NCBI RefSeq assembly: GCF_964340395.1
Contig: NC_135550.1
Span: forward strand, 22,500,676 to 22,564,675
DNA length: 64,000 nt
Direction: 5' to 3'
Origin: Glandiceps talaboti
Taxonomy: Eukaryota; Hemichordata; Enteropneusta; Spengelidae
Shown here in pieces: positions 40,001 through 48,058 of the stretch; the first letter of the stretch is position 1; the number at the start of each line of letters is the position of its first letter. The position numbers were made by a program, and so were the translations under genes. The notes under the pieces are model-generated. The model had not been told where the DNA came from, made no database searches, and saw only the letters and a program-made list of their open reading frames with translations.

Positions 40001-43000
40001 CTCCTGCCTGAGAAGATCTTCATCTCCAGAAACCTTACAAACACCTGAAAAAGAAATATGAGAAATACTATGGCCATTGTTGTTAAAATGTACAGAAACT
40101 TGTCCCTGCTTGTTTATAATTTTGTATATCTCTTTCAACCCGATAAGACAGGGATGTACTATTTCATTGATAAAATCATGATTGTTTTTACAGATGAAGA
40201 AATGGAGATTGTGATAGCGCCACCACCCGACCAAGCTAGACATGAGCCACCAGTTGATCCTATCCCAGATAGTGTACTTCTAGAAACACCTAGTTTACCA
40301 TCAGTTTTACAAGTCTTTGCTAGTATGGGAGGTTTAGCTCTCATTGCTGAACACCTACCACTGTTGTTCCCCGAAATATCCAGACAGGCATCAGGTCCCA
40401 CTGTAGAGAAAGGTTCCGAGTCAGCTGGACTCAGTGGACAGTCAGAAGCATGGGTCACTGTGGAACAAAATGAAGACGAACTCTATGAGGTAAGCTGTCA
40501 CCCCAATTTGAATGAATGTGAAAAGTAAGAAATATTTGGGAATACTTGTACAAGAAAGTGTTCGACCAAATATGAATAGGCATTAATACATTACATATGT
40601 ACATCATCAGTTTATATTATTTTGTTTGTTAAAAAAAGGTATTTTCAATTTGTAGAGTATGCAATCCATGTACCATCCTGTTTGCTGCTTTATCACATTG
40701 ATGCAAAATGTATAAAAATTGAACTAAAATGTTCTGTCTCTATACTTGTCATTTTCAGGATTTACTACCACCAGCACCACCATCAACTTCATCTGCTTCA
40801 ACTGGTCAAGGTCACATGAGTAGTCTAGCAGTACCACCACATTCACTGGCTGCCTTTGGATTGTTCCTGAGACTGCCAGGTTATGCTGAAGTACTGCTGA
40901 AAGAAAGGAAGAAAGCACAGTGTTTACTGAGACTAGTACTAGGAGTCACTGATGATGGAGATGGAGGTAAGAACTGTTGTGAGATACTGCAGTCTTCGTG
41001 TAAGGAATGAGAGGTGAAAGTCACCTGTTTGTGAAAGTTATGTTGAGATATTTGCATGGTCTTTATATACGTAATGTATGGAACAAATTAAAACATTCTG
41101 TATGACTAGATAGAGAAGTAAAATATAAACATAGTGAGCCAAGGAATCTAGTCGTCATAACCTGTAATTAGTTCAGAAATCAATCCTATAATTGTATTTT
41201 TGTTTGTAAATGAAATTCCTCAAGAATGAAATGTACAGTTTATACTTTCATGGCCGTTTTGGTTCTCATTTTATGTGTAAAGTTACTAACATGGACATGA
41301 TGAACGTTTCTATTCACAGGTCATATCTTGTCTTCTCCTCTTGCGTCATCCCTACCTACCCTACCATTCCATGTACTGAAGACACTGTTTGATAGCACAC
41401 CTTTGACTACTGATGACGGTGTGTTGTTGAGACAAATGACATTGGATATTGGTGCCATCCATCTTATCTTAGCATGTCTGGCTGTACTCAGTCATCATGG
41501 TCCAAGGGTATCAGCTGGTTCTACTGCCCAACATGAGGTAAGAGAGGATACATAGCAAACTGTGATGTCATATATCAATAATCCCAAGTGGAGGAAGAAA
41601 ACTTGTAGTTAATAACAATCCAAGCACCGCCATGGTTTGGCTAGTGTGTATTGATACTTCTTACAATGTCATATCACTGTCTGTGTGATTTCAGCCAAAC
41701 TAGATGTCTTGATGGTTAAAAGGCTAAGCTTTCAAATTAGATTATCTATGGCAATTATCTTCAATGTGGCAATGCTTGTAAAGTTAATGCTATGCATTCT
41801 ATACTATCATCAAACCTCGTGCATTCTTTTGTCTAAGATCTATGATAGCTTATTGCATGCATTCCTATACTTTACTGCTAAGTGCAAAGTGAATGTTTGT
41901 AGTTTTCTCAGCTTTTGCATTGACATACCGCCATCAATATCAATATCGATAAAAAAGCTGCTGCCAAAGTGGATGTCCCGTGATGGAGCCGTAAAATGCC
42001 AAGTAAGTAACTGCTTTGGTAGGTGTGAAGTAGGCTATTAAGCACTTCTGTGTGGTTTGAATTACAATTTCAGTTATTTGTGATGCAGACACAGCCACAG
42101 CAGCCTGTCCATCAAAGTAGTACAGAGAAGTCTCAGAACTACTGGGCTAAAGGTACTGGGTTTGGTACTGGGTCTACTACATCTGGTTGGGATGTAGAAC
42201 AAGCACTCAATAAACAGAAAGCTGAAGAAGAACATGTTACATGTCTACTGCAGGTACATTCACTGTTATTTACATATAAATGTAATGGTAGTCTTTTGTT
42301 GTGTTTTTTTGGGGAAAAATTGTATTTTCATACATCTCTTTGGATGTTTCCCATCAGACATTTGAAAGATGTTTGATTTGCAAACTCTTCAATCATAATT
42401 TGGACTCTTGAATTTCTCATTATATGCATAGATATTATCATTGTGAATATTTGATGTATTAAAATAAGTTATGTACGGGTATAAATATATATCACTTTGC
42501 CACTTGTTTCAATGTTGTCCACACTATGTCAAGTATCTATGAGTGTTGTTGACATTGTACTGTCTGCAGTACTTGAGTTAAGTTGTACATAGGGCTGAAT
42601 TTCTAACTAAACTAGACCAAAAGTGGGCTTTGATAAGGAAACTGTACATTTGAAGTTAAACACAATAATAGACATTGAAAAGAATGGTAGAATACACATT
42701 TCAGAGAAGCACACAAGTGGAAAGAAACCTAGATTGTAAGGTCAGAATGAATAAAACCAATTCAAAACTGACTTGTGATTGTTGGTTTAATGTTAGGTTT
42801 TAGCCAGCTATGTAAACCCTGGAGGGGAAGGACCTGATGATGATGAAGACTTAGAATGGGGAAACATGGAACAATTAAGGACCATATTTCCAGTACTGAT
42901 GATTGAGCTACTGGATAATTCCTGTCTTATTCCTGCTATCTCATCATATCTGAGGAATGACTCAGGTAAGTAAAGATTTCAGTGGAAGATCACACATCTG

Positions 43001-46000
43001 TATGATGTATTAGACATGTAAAGGTGAAGGAGATATAAAATGTAATAGATTTAAACTGAAATGATTGAAATAACTTCTTCTTAAAGATGCTCAACATTCA
43101 TTCAGCATTTTGGCAAGTACTTGTAGTGAAAGAAGAATCTATTCACTTTGCTAATTCTTAAGTGAGACTGTTCATCCAAAATTTCAGTGCATTTCTATTT
43201 TATTTTGCACAGTACTGATTTGCATAGTCCATGCATATAGTAAAATCACTGTGTTCTGTGTTGTATTTTAGTTTTAGATATATCACGTCACGTACCATTA
43301 TACCGTGCCCTACTGGAACTTCTACGTGGCATGGCACTATGTCCATTATTGGTACCATTACTACTACCATTACAAGGTGGCTTAGACAGTGATGATGAAG
43401 AGAGTGGTAATGATAGTTCTGTGTCAGTCAGCAGTCTGCTAGAAAAGATGCAGTCTTGTGTTGATACGTATACAAGTAGACTCAAGTAAGTCAAACATTA
43501 TTATATCCAGCTTGTGGCTTCGATTACATGTAATGCCAATTTATATTCAATAGTGACATTGAATATTGGTCATGAATTTACTCAAATGAAACAAGCTAGT
43601 TGAACAGAAAAAAACCTATTACCCCATTCCCTAAACATGCAGCTTGTTGTGGCCGTTGGTGTACTTAAGGTGAGTTGATGAAATCTTACAGATAATACCA
43701 TAGACAATAGAGATATATTATTGTCTATGATAATACAGATGAAAGGTCCAGGCATAATACTCTTTCAGTTTCACTGAATTCAATATTGTTACTAGAGGCT
43801 AAATAAGAGGTATTTTATTTCATTGCAGAAGTAACAAAGAGAAGATCACCAAAGGTCGTAAACCAGAACCATTGACAGCAGAGGAAGAATCGGAATCAGA
43901 AGGCCTAGCTTTACTTGTACCTGATCTAAAACACACAATGAAAATTGTCTTTAAAGCTATTGATAAGCTGAAAACATTAGAAGGTTTGTATCAGTAGCTA
44001 GCCAGTTATGCTGAACTTGTCACTTCCTGTCAGTTTTACTCACAGTCAGAATCTGAGATGAATTATAACATTGTGGAATTTTGTACTTAAAATTGCATGG
44101 GCACTAAAGGCATCATCGGACATGGCACTTTTACCTTGAGTGTTTAGACACAAGACTGGGCTAAAGAACTGATAACATTGAATAAAGCTTGAATTGTTTA
44201 GCTCGTGACCAACACATATTTTCCACTTAGGATATTTCAATGCTTTTCTTTGAACAAACCCAAGTGTAGTGTCTAATATTGCCATTTATTGCAGTCATGT
44301 TTGAAAGATGTCATATAGAAGGAACTCTCTGATTGGTCAGTAAATCACAGACTGATGACAGGACTTGGCCATGTGTTGGCTGCGCTGACTACATAGAAAA
44401 GATGGCGGCTTACATTCAAGGGTCTCTGAGGAGTATTCACATCTACATTGGCAATGGCTAGATGTAATAATAGTGGGGTTGAATTGTATTATATTGTATG
44501 TACAACTTTGGATGATATGTGTACACATGGTGATGACATTACAAGTACATTTCTATTGTTGTATGTACAACTTTGGATCTGTTCATTATATGTTCGTAAT
44601 GTACATGATGATTTTACAACTGTTATCTGCAGGTAAAAGTTGCACTGATGGTGACGATACAAGTCAGAATGGAAGATCACTATTGTTACGAGCTAAGGTA
44701 TCTTTAGAAGAGAGATATATTGAGATAATGAAAGACCTACAGTTTGGTAAGTCAACATAGATAATGTCACCATCCTTGTCATTGTCATGTCTTTCACAAG
44801 TAAGGTCTACTTGACATAGAATTTTTGATAGTTGAAAATGGTTTGATATTTGACCTCACCATTCTGAAAAGTTATTTTTAAGAACTGCTGATACAGTGTC
44901 CATTTTCTTTGTTTCCATTTGTATTTTGATAAGATATTTTGTAGTATTCAAACTGAATGTGTATATTTCATTGCAATGACATAGCTTCTGATTTAGAAGC
45001 TCGACACAAATATTTGTGCCCTGGTAGTATGAAATGAGGGTGAGAAAATAAATGGTGTCCATACAGGATTCAATCTACAACCATTTCCAACCAACAGAAG
45101 TCAGAGTTCTCTACTAAAAAAAAAAAAAATCAGCTAGCAGTACTGTAAGACAGTCTTATATACTTTACCAGCCTCTTTACTGTTCCTTTCAACAATTGTC
45201 GTCCAATATTGTTTATTGTACTGTAACAGATACTTATGAGATGATCACAGAAGACAGTTCAGGGAAGCTCAATTTCAATGTGTCACATCGGTACGCATCC
45301 AATATCAAATCAGCTGGTGATGTGTCCAATGCTGCACGTGCCAGACGTCTTGCTCAAGAAGCTGTAACCTTATCAACATCTCTACCTCTCTCAGCAAGCT
45401 CTAGTGTGTTTGTCAGATGTGATGAGGACAGACTAGATGTCATGAAGGTAAGCTGAACTGTTCACACTATGATGGTATGATGCTGGCGTAGGTGTACTGT
45501 ATGATGTTGAAAGTTTCCACACAGAAAAAAGTGCTAACCACCATTCTACAGTCAGAATACTGCCTTGTTTTCTGATCCCAGATTTCAACATTTTTGTCCC
45601 GCTATATTCTATGAAGCAGGCCCATTATTACTGTATCTATTTAGATATACTGAAAGAAATGAACAAAACTGTATGAACTGGAGCTGATGTTGAAATTCCT
45701 TTTTACAGGTTTTCATAACTGGTCCATCTGACACACCGTACTGCAATGGTTGTTTTGAATTTGATGTTTATTTCCCACAAGATTATCCCCAATCACCCAT
45801 GCTCATCAATCTTGAAACTACAGGTCAAAACAGTGTTAGATTTAATCCTAATTTGTACAACGATGGTAAGGTGAGTACACATTAATCATAGCTAAGCAGC
45901 TGGTCAAGATTAAGTTCAAATAGTAATTGTACGTATTTGACTGTTTATTTGTGTTCATCATACAGATGTTAAGTTAATGGCGCCTTATGGAATCTACATT

Positions 46001-47968
46001 GCTTTGTGAGCCCACAATCTCATGGGGAAAGTAAACTGTCAGAGTTACCCAGTTGTTTTGTCTTTACTACTTTCATTTTTTAACCTCACAGTAAACAGTT
46101 TGTATTCACTCATAGTGAATAAAATCACAGCAGTTCTCATAATATGTGTTCAATCATTGTCTACTGTGATATCTATATTGACTTATCTTTATCTCTATCA
46201 TCTAGGTCTGTCTAAGTGTTCTCAATACATGGCATGGTAGACCTGAAGAAAAATGGAACTCCCAGACATCTAGCTTCTTACAGGTATGTTCAGACCTTTA
46301 CTGCTCAGTACTATATGTACAAACTAATTTGTTTGCCAGGTTTTAGTGTGGCCAGCTGGCTATTCAAACACACATCATAAACCTGTATCATTCTCTTCAT
46401 ATCTATGCCTGTATTATAATATACATGTTGTCAGAACAATTTCTAAAGTGTGAAGTTGGTCATGTTACATCCAGTAACTTGAAAGTATCAAATGTGAGTA
46501 CTGACCATCTGTACCATTACACTTACATGATGGACTACAAATGTCTTATTTGTACCGAAGAGATAGACTGACAGTAAGCCTGAATTAAACCAGCCAGTAA
46601 TATAACTATAAATGTTTCCAATTTTAATTATACAGGTATTGGTATCAATTCAGTCGTTGATTCTTGTTAATGAGCCATACTTCAATGAACCAGGCTATGA
46701 AAGATCTCGTGGAACACCGTCAGGGACACAGAGTTCTAGGGAATATGATGCCAATATCAGACAAGCCACTGTCAAATGGGCAATGTTGGAAATGATACGT
46801 AACCCTCCACCCTGCTTCAAAGAGGTAATATACATGTATTTACAATTAAAAAGGTTTTTTTATGTTCATGAAAAGTGTATGAAGGCAAAGTTTGCTTCCA
46901 AACACAACGAAAAAATTACTACCTGACATGTCCCACTACCTAGTTCAGGTTTTGTCAACAGCATCATCTTCTATTTAGAACCTGTGGTTTTTACAGACAC
47001 AAGTCCAGTGAAAATGTCCTAATTGAAGAATGATACATATGCATAGAAGTACCGGTAGTACATATTTATCAACTACTACTTATTCATGTCAGATTATGAT
47101 ATTCAGTTCTATGAAGTCATGGAATGACAAGAAAGCTAACTGTAACCAACTAAATGACCAAATCTTAACTCGAGTCTATTGCCGTCTCTATCTTCGTACA
47201 GGTTATTGTGACCCATTTCTACCTCAAGAAACATGAAGTAATGTCCCAATGTGACCAGTGGATACAGGAAACACAGCAGTATTGTAATGATAAAAGAGTT
47301 GGAAGGACAATGTCACATCATTTGGCAGCTTTGAAGGTATCATTGTATGGATAGAATTGTTTGTTGTGTTCATCTAGTACTTGTCTTGCTATGTGTGGAT
47401 GGATAGTTATAAACAAGTTGATAACTGCTGAAGATCCTTAGTCAAATATATTGTATACAAGTATGGTGATTGCAAGGTGATGTTGAAATCTTACCATAAA
47501 AGTTAATTACTGTGTCAACTACACTATCACCATAAATTATGTATGTGTCTGTGTCTGTCTGTCTGTTTGTCTGACTGACTGTCTGTCTGTTTGTGTGACA
47601 GTTCTTAACATTCATCATAAAGTTACTCACGAAGTGATCCATTTGTGGTTGATTTCCTACAGAGACACACTGCCCAATTAAGAGAAGAATTAGCCAAGCT
47701 AAAGAAACCTGAATGCCTTGGTGTAGACGACGATGATGACACTGACAGTGATGTAGCCGGTACCAATCTCAGTAAAGGATCTGAGAGTGCCGTTAACAAT
47801 CTGAGTGATCCCGGAGATCAGGGCAAGGAAGACAGTGGTGCATCGGGATCAGGAGACGATGGAAAAAGTGACTTAACACAAGCACCTTCAATTACAAGTC
47901 TGGAATCGAGTTCTATTTCCAGTAATGTTGCTATGGGATATGATGACATTGATGGCAAGTGGCAGTAA
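2378..47968 (+). CDS. BIRC6: BIRC6 (BRUCE/Apollon), giant IAP with E2/E3 ubiquitin ligase activity, complete
   Basis: This is one gene of 58 coding exons (coordinates are in the block entries below) that I placed by splice consensus, unbroken phase from exon to exon, and colinear match to the remembered human protein. The exons sum to 15,069 bases, about 5,022 residues; the human protein has 4,857. In animals BIRC6 is a homodimeric hybrid E2/E3 ubiquitin ligase. It binds and ubiquitinates caspases, SMAC and HTRA2, restrains apoptosis and autophagy, and acts in cytokinesis at the midbody and on Golgi/endosomal membranes. Order of parts: beta-propeller with inserted BIR (aa 1-930), jelly-roll and helical segments, first carbohydrate-binding-like sandwich (about 1,755-1,860), helical body, second sandwich (about 3,250-3,400), UBC (about 4,680-4,850). 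The start is ATG 2378; ATG 2387 has the better context (GCCATGG) and would drop only three residues. The stop is TAA 47966-47968. All zinc ligands and the catalytic cysteine are present, so it looks functional. Confidence 0.97.
6022..6090. repeat. Near-perfect hairpin before BIRC6 exon 2
   Basis: TGTATTTGTCTGCCATAAT (6022-6040) is matched by its exact reverse complement at 6072-6090, with a 31-base AT-rich loop. It lies about 50 bases before the exon 2 acceptor. It could be a foldback/MITE remnant or a structured intron segment. Confidence 0.7.
6098..6118. repeat. (TA)n microsatellite
   Basis: An alternating TA run of about ten units lies upstream of the exon 2 acceptor of BIRC6. Confidence 0.85.
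8166..9170. repeat. Interspersed repeat with three internal tandem units
   Basis: The left edge is a short palindrome (CCCCCGAAGGGCGAGGGG, 8183-8200) followed by TATTATGATGGGCTCCATC and TTCAAACCTGGCACA. The rest consists of about three diverged tandem units, beginning near 8298, 8525 and 8814. Each contains a CATAT...ATGGCAGC/ATGCCAGC word, a CTCAAAAACT-like word and AAGTGTCTACCCCCATAT (8421, 8636, 8930). The right edge is near a G-run (9153-9166). A second diverged copy of the left part is at 20186-20345. No protein is encoded; it is probably a non-autonomous mobile element in intron 4 of BIRC6. Confidence 0.65.
9241..10676 (+). CDS. BIRC6: BIRC6 exons 5-7: BIR zinc domain
   Basis: Exons: 9241-9286, 9405-9487, 10553-10676 (about aa 254-338). 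The BIR reads [20 protein letters not shown], then [20 protein letters not shown] and SANCPFV. With my numbering the zinc ligands fit Cys280-x2-Cys283-x16-His300-x6-Cys307, the canonical BIR spacing. Family knowledge: this BIR binds the N-terminal IAP-binding motif of SMAC, HTRA2 and processed caspases, and it sits inserted in the propeller. The splice inside Trp297 (TG|G) is in phase 2. Confidence 0.96.
9535..9657 (-). pseudogene. THAP-domain N-terminal fragment, antisense in BIRC6 intron 6
   Basis: On the minus strand from ATG 9657-9655 the frame opens [16 protein letters not shown] and continues to [15 protein letters not shown]. This has the shape of the start of a THAP zinc domain: paired cysteines, an asparagine-rich step, then an F-[YH]-R-[IF]-P motif. 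The expected tryptophan and the distal C-x2-H half are not found in the continuing frame, which runs on towards BIRC6 exon 6. It is probably a decayed or partial piece of a THAP-bearing DNA transposon (P-element type) or of a THAP gene. It could also be one exon of a nested antisense gene. Confidence 0.5.
11122..14956 (+). CDS. BIRC6: BIRC6 exons 8-11: rest of the beta-propeller
   Basis: Exons: 11122-11348, 11716-11777, 12470-12559, 13556-14956 (aa 339-931). Exon 8 has a WD-type strand ending [16 protein letters not shown]. Exons 9 and 10 are short, charged and poorly conserved. The 1.4 kb exon 11 holds a low-complexity Ser/Thr/Pro-rich part, then conserved strands [29 protein letters not shown] and [20 protein letters not shown], which match the human order. 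The open frame extends 5' into the intron to 13366, but the TTTGTAG acceptor at 13551-13555 fixes the exon start in phase with exon 10. The donor end of exon 11 is tandemly repeated downstream. Confidence 0.93.
11893..11915. repeat. Homopolymer G tract
   Basis: An uninterrupted run of about 23 G lies in intron 9 of BIRC6. Similar runs occur at 5161-5176, 9153-9166, 53723-53733 and 60394-60411. Such tracts can form G-quadruplexes and are error-prone in sequencing. Confidence 0.9.
12655..13000 (-). repeat. Interspersed repeat family B, copy 1 (minus orientation)
   Basis: Read on the minus strand, it carries TTATTCCCCAATATTTTTC, later AATATTGGAGAATAACATAAT, TATACCAG, GTGTGTTGTCGTGACGTAGA and GTATAAATTCCATAT. 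The same ordered words occur at 18400-18605 and 35290-35560. An internal inverted repeat (12855-12880 against 12963-12990) makes one end a hairpin. It lies in BIRC6 intron 10. Non-coding; MITE-like or SINE-like. Confidence 0.6.
14917..15170 (+). repeat. Tandem repeat of BIRC6 exon 11 end plus donor site
   Basis: The last 40 bases of exon 11 and the first 39 bases of intron 11 form a unit of about 78 bases that is repeated downstream. Units start at 14917 (the real exon end), 14996, 15074 and, partly, 15143. The phrase encoding SPGAGIRK in unit 1 returns as a diverged SPDVGIRK-like reading in unit 3. The donor AG|GTGGGT has decayed in the later units. The copies are non-coding in the spliced mRNA. 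Confidence 0.65.
15473..20714 (+). CDS. BIRC6: BIRC6 exons 12-20: jelly-roll and helical segment, Gln-rich linker
   Basis: Exons: 15473-15698, 15948-16177, 16751-17176, 17573-17744, 18097-18267, 18764-18889, 19197-19451, 19820-20160, 20524-20714 (aa 931-1644). Exon 12 contains the very conserved stretch [20 protein letters not shown] followed by [12 protein letters not shown]. Exon 14 contains [20 protein letters not shown]. Exon 15 ends with [15 protein letters not shown]. Exons 16-18 are helical ([28 protein letters not shown]). Exon 19 gives [13 protein letters not shown] and [18 protein letters not shown]. Exon 20 ends in a glutamine-rich coiled stretch ([20 protein letters not shown]). 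Phases agree throughout. Confidence 0.94.
18400..18605 (+). repeat. Interspersed repeat family B, copy 2
   Basis: It begins ATTATTCCCAATATTTTTGT and ends with GGTATAAATCCCATAT followed by TTGTGTGTGGTATAATATTG. It is a shorter diverged member of the family seen at 12655-13000 and 35290-35560, in BIRC6 intron 16. Confidence 0.6.
20186..20345 (+). repeat. Diverged partial copy of the 8166-9170 repeat
   Basis: TTTTTAGCACCCCCTCCCTT, the GGGCA...AAGGG stem, TATTACAATGG, TTCAAACCTGGCACAATGAT and CATATGCATG occur in the same order as in the element starting at 8166. Only the left part is present. It lies in BIRC6 intron 19. Confidence 0.55.
20792..21190. repeat. Compound (CATA)n/(CATG)n/(CAGA)n/(CA)n microsatellite
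   Basis: About 400 bases in BIRC6 intron 20 are almost pure tetranucleotide repeat. Blocks of ATAC alternate with ATGC blocks (near 20913 and 20977-21003), an ACAG block (21007-21041) and a terminal CA/TG dinucleotide palindrome (21157-21189). It is open in several frames on both strands, but those readings are repeat artefacts. Confidence 0.95.
21486..24013 (+). CDS. BIRC6: BIRC6 exons 21-24: first carbohydrate-binding-like domain
   Basis: Exons: 21486-21710, 22145-22253, 22665-22879, 23244-24013 (aa 1645-2083). Exon 21 has the strongly conserved [15 protein letters not shown]. Exons 23 and 24 form a galactose-binding-like sandwich: [38 protein letters not shown], then [19 protein letters not shown] and [10 protein letters not shown]. 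The rest of exon 24 is helical ([40 protein letters not shown]). The exon 24 acceptor at 23241-23243 is the third of three tandem copies; only it joins K|ITVIGRYG in frame without extra residues. Confidence 0.95.
23151..23256 (+). repeat. Tandem triplication of the BIRC6 exon 24 acceptor
   Basis: The words CACTTTCAGATAAC and TNAGTTG recur at about 45 and 44 base intervals, with CAG at 23152-23154, 23197-23199 and 23241-23243. Each copy holds a pyrimidine tract, AG and the first exon codons (ATAACT). The last copy is the acceptor that fits the protein. Confidence 0.7.
24926..32210 (+). CDS. BIRC6: BIRC6 exons 25-34: helical body
   Basis: Exons: 24926-25074, 25655-25795, 26276-26445, 26762-26866, 27559-27780, 28366-28549, 28922-29059, 29317-30335, 30710-30846, 31186-32210 (aa 2084-3180). 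Landmarks: [32 protein letters not shown], a basic helix [107 protein letters not shown] and [14 protein letters not shown]. These are armadillo-like helices in the known structure. Exon 31 and the middle of exon 34 are acidic, Ser/Gln-rich and variable. Every junction keeps phase. Confidence 0.93.
28868..28921 (+). repeat. Duplicated pyrimidine tract at BIRC6 exon 31 acceptor
   Basis: AACCCATATTTGTTG (28868-28882) recurs as AACCCATGTTTGTTG (28895-28909), a period of 27 bases. Each copy is followed by a TCTCC pyrimidine run. Only the second copy ends in the used CAG (28919-28921). Confidence 0.6.
30961..31019. repeat. (TG)n microsatellite
   Basis: An uninterrupted TG run of about 29 units lies in BIRC6 intron 33. 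Confidence 0.97.
32691..35197 (+). CDS. BIRC6: BIRC6 exons 35-38: second carbohydrate-binding-like domain
   Basis: Exons: 32691-32888, 33339-33539, 34238-34517, 34947-35197 (aa 3180-3490). Exon 36 reads [20 protein letters not shown] and then [20 protein letters not shown]. Exon 37 gives [35 protein letters not shown] and [20 protein letters not shown]. These beta strands match the second sandwich domain of vertebrate BIRC6 nearly residue for residue. Exon 38 resumes helices ([20 protein letters not shown]). The exon 36 donor is echoed 19 bases downstream by CTAGCCAGTTAAGTT. Confidence 0.95.
35290..35560 (+). repeat. Interspersed repeat family B, copy 3
   Basis: It contains CTAAGGTTATGGGTATTTTC, AATATTGGAGAATAATATAA, TTATACCAG, GTGTGTTGTCATGACATAGA, GGTATAAATTCCATAT and TTGTGCACGGTATAATATAG, in the order shared with 12655-13000 (read in minus) and 18400-18605. 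It lies in BIRC6 intron 38. Confidence 0.65.
36063..44746 (+). CDS. BIRC6: BIRC6 exons 39-52: C-terminal helical body and linker to UBC
   Basis: Exons: 36063-36168, 36422-36655, 37026-37195, 37610-38566, 38815-38991, 39479-39790, 40194-40489, 40759-40966, 41320-41537, 42074-42253, 42797-42965, 43272-43485, 43829-43983, 44633-44746 (aa 3491-4660). Landmarks: [64 protein letters not shown] with [117 protein letters not shown] and [10 protein letters not shown]. Exon 48 has a second in-frame acceptor 15 bases downstream (start 42089), so LFVMQ may be optional. Confidence 0.94.
39068..39147 (+). repeat. Two-copy 40-base tandem repeat
   Basis: AACTTAGAATCAGG starts both copies (39068 and 39108). 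The copies differ at a few bases (GGCGGTGACATT against GGCTGTGACATT). They lie in BIRC6 intron 43. Confidence 0.8.
43693..43737. repeat. Small hairpin in BIRC6 intron 50
   Basis: ATAGACAATA near 43700-43709 pairs with its reverse complement TATTGTCTAT near 43719-43728, and the flanks also pair (TATCA against the complement around ATAATAC). Small and of unknown meaning. Confidence 0.5.
44331..44409 (+). promoter_or_regulatory. Candidate internal promoter before the BIRC6 UBC exons
   Basis: An inverted CCAAT box (GATTGGTCAG, 44331-44340) is followed 60 bases later by a perfect AAGATGGCGGC (44399-44409). The same pair of motifs, CCAAT plus AANATGGCG, marks the LRR1/TBCB promoter in this window. 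The next coding exon downstream is BIRC6 exon 52, so a transcript starting here could encode little more than the UBC domain. Motif evidence only. Confidence 0.35.
45230..47968 (+). CDS. BIRC6: BIRC6 exons 53-58: E2 ubiquitin-conjugating (UBC) domain and C-terminus
   Basis: Exons: 45230-45447, 45709-45870, 46206-46283, 46636-46824, 47202-47336, 47663-47968 (aa 4660-5022). The UBC fold runs from [20 protein letters not shown] through [20 protein letters not shown] to [20 protein letters not shown]. The catalytic Cys is the second codon of exon 55 (TGT 46209-46211, about residue 4789), followed by GRPEEKW. The [15 protein letters not shown] loop and the [19 protein letters not shown] helix are nearly identical to human. 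The tail is acidic and Ser-rich and ends DDIDGKWQ, unlike the human end. UBC charges and transfers ubiquitin; in BIRC6 it acts within the same chain as substrate binding (E2/E3 hybrid). Confidence 0.97.
47531..47600. repeat. Imperfect (CTGT)n microsatellite
   Basis: Degenerate CTGT/TTGT/CTGA units lie in BIRC6 intron 57, shortly before the last exon. Confidence 0.8.
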
Positions 47969-48052
47969 CCTGACAAACTAAAAAAAAAAAAAAAAGACAC
48001 CATCCTCTTTATAATGTGGTGATAAATGTTGTCATCGTGCCTGTGGACATGC

Positions 48053-48058
48053 AATAAA
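48053..48058 (+). terminator. BIRC6 poly(A) signal
   Basis: AATAAA lies 85 bases after the BIRC6 stop codon. A second AATAAA at 48721-48726 could give a longer 3' UTR. Confidence 0.5.

Noticed and set aside
44046-44285. 79-codon minus-strand frame in BIRC6 intron 51 (starts [14 protein letters not shown])
   Set aside because: It faintly recalls reverse-transcriptase text, but there is no conserved motif block and no neighbouring fragment.
45859-45870. Alternative donor inside GATGGTAAGGTGAG at BIRC6 exon 54
   Set aside because: Using the first GTAAG would remove Gly-Lys just before the catalytic Val-Cys; the conserved DGKVCLS requires the second donor.
47980-47995. A-run after the BIRC6 stop as a sign of a retrocopy
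   Set aside because: The gene has 57 introns in consistent phase; the run is a simple tract in the 3' UTR.
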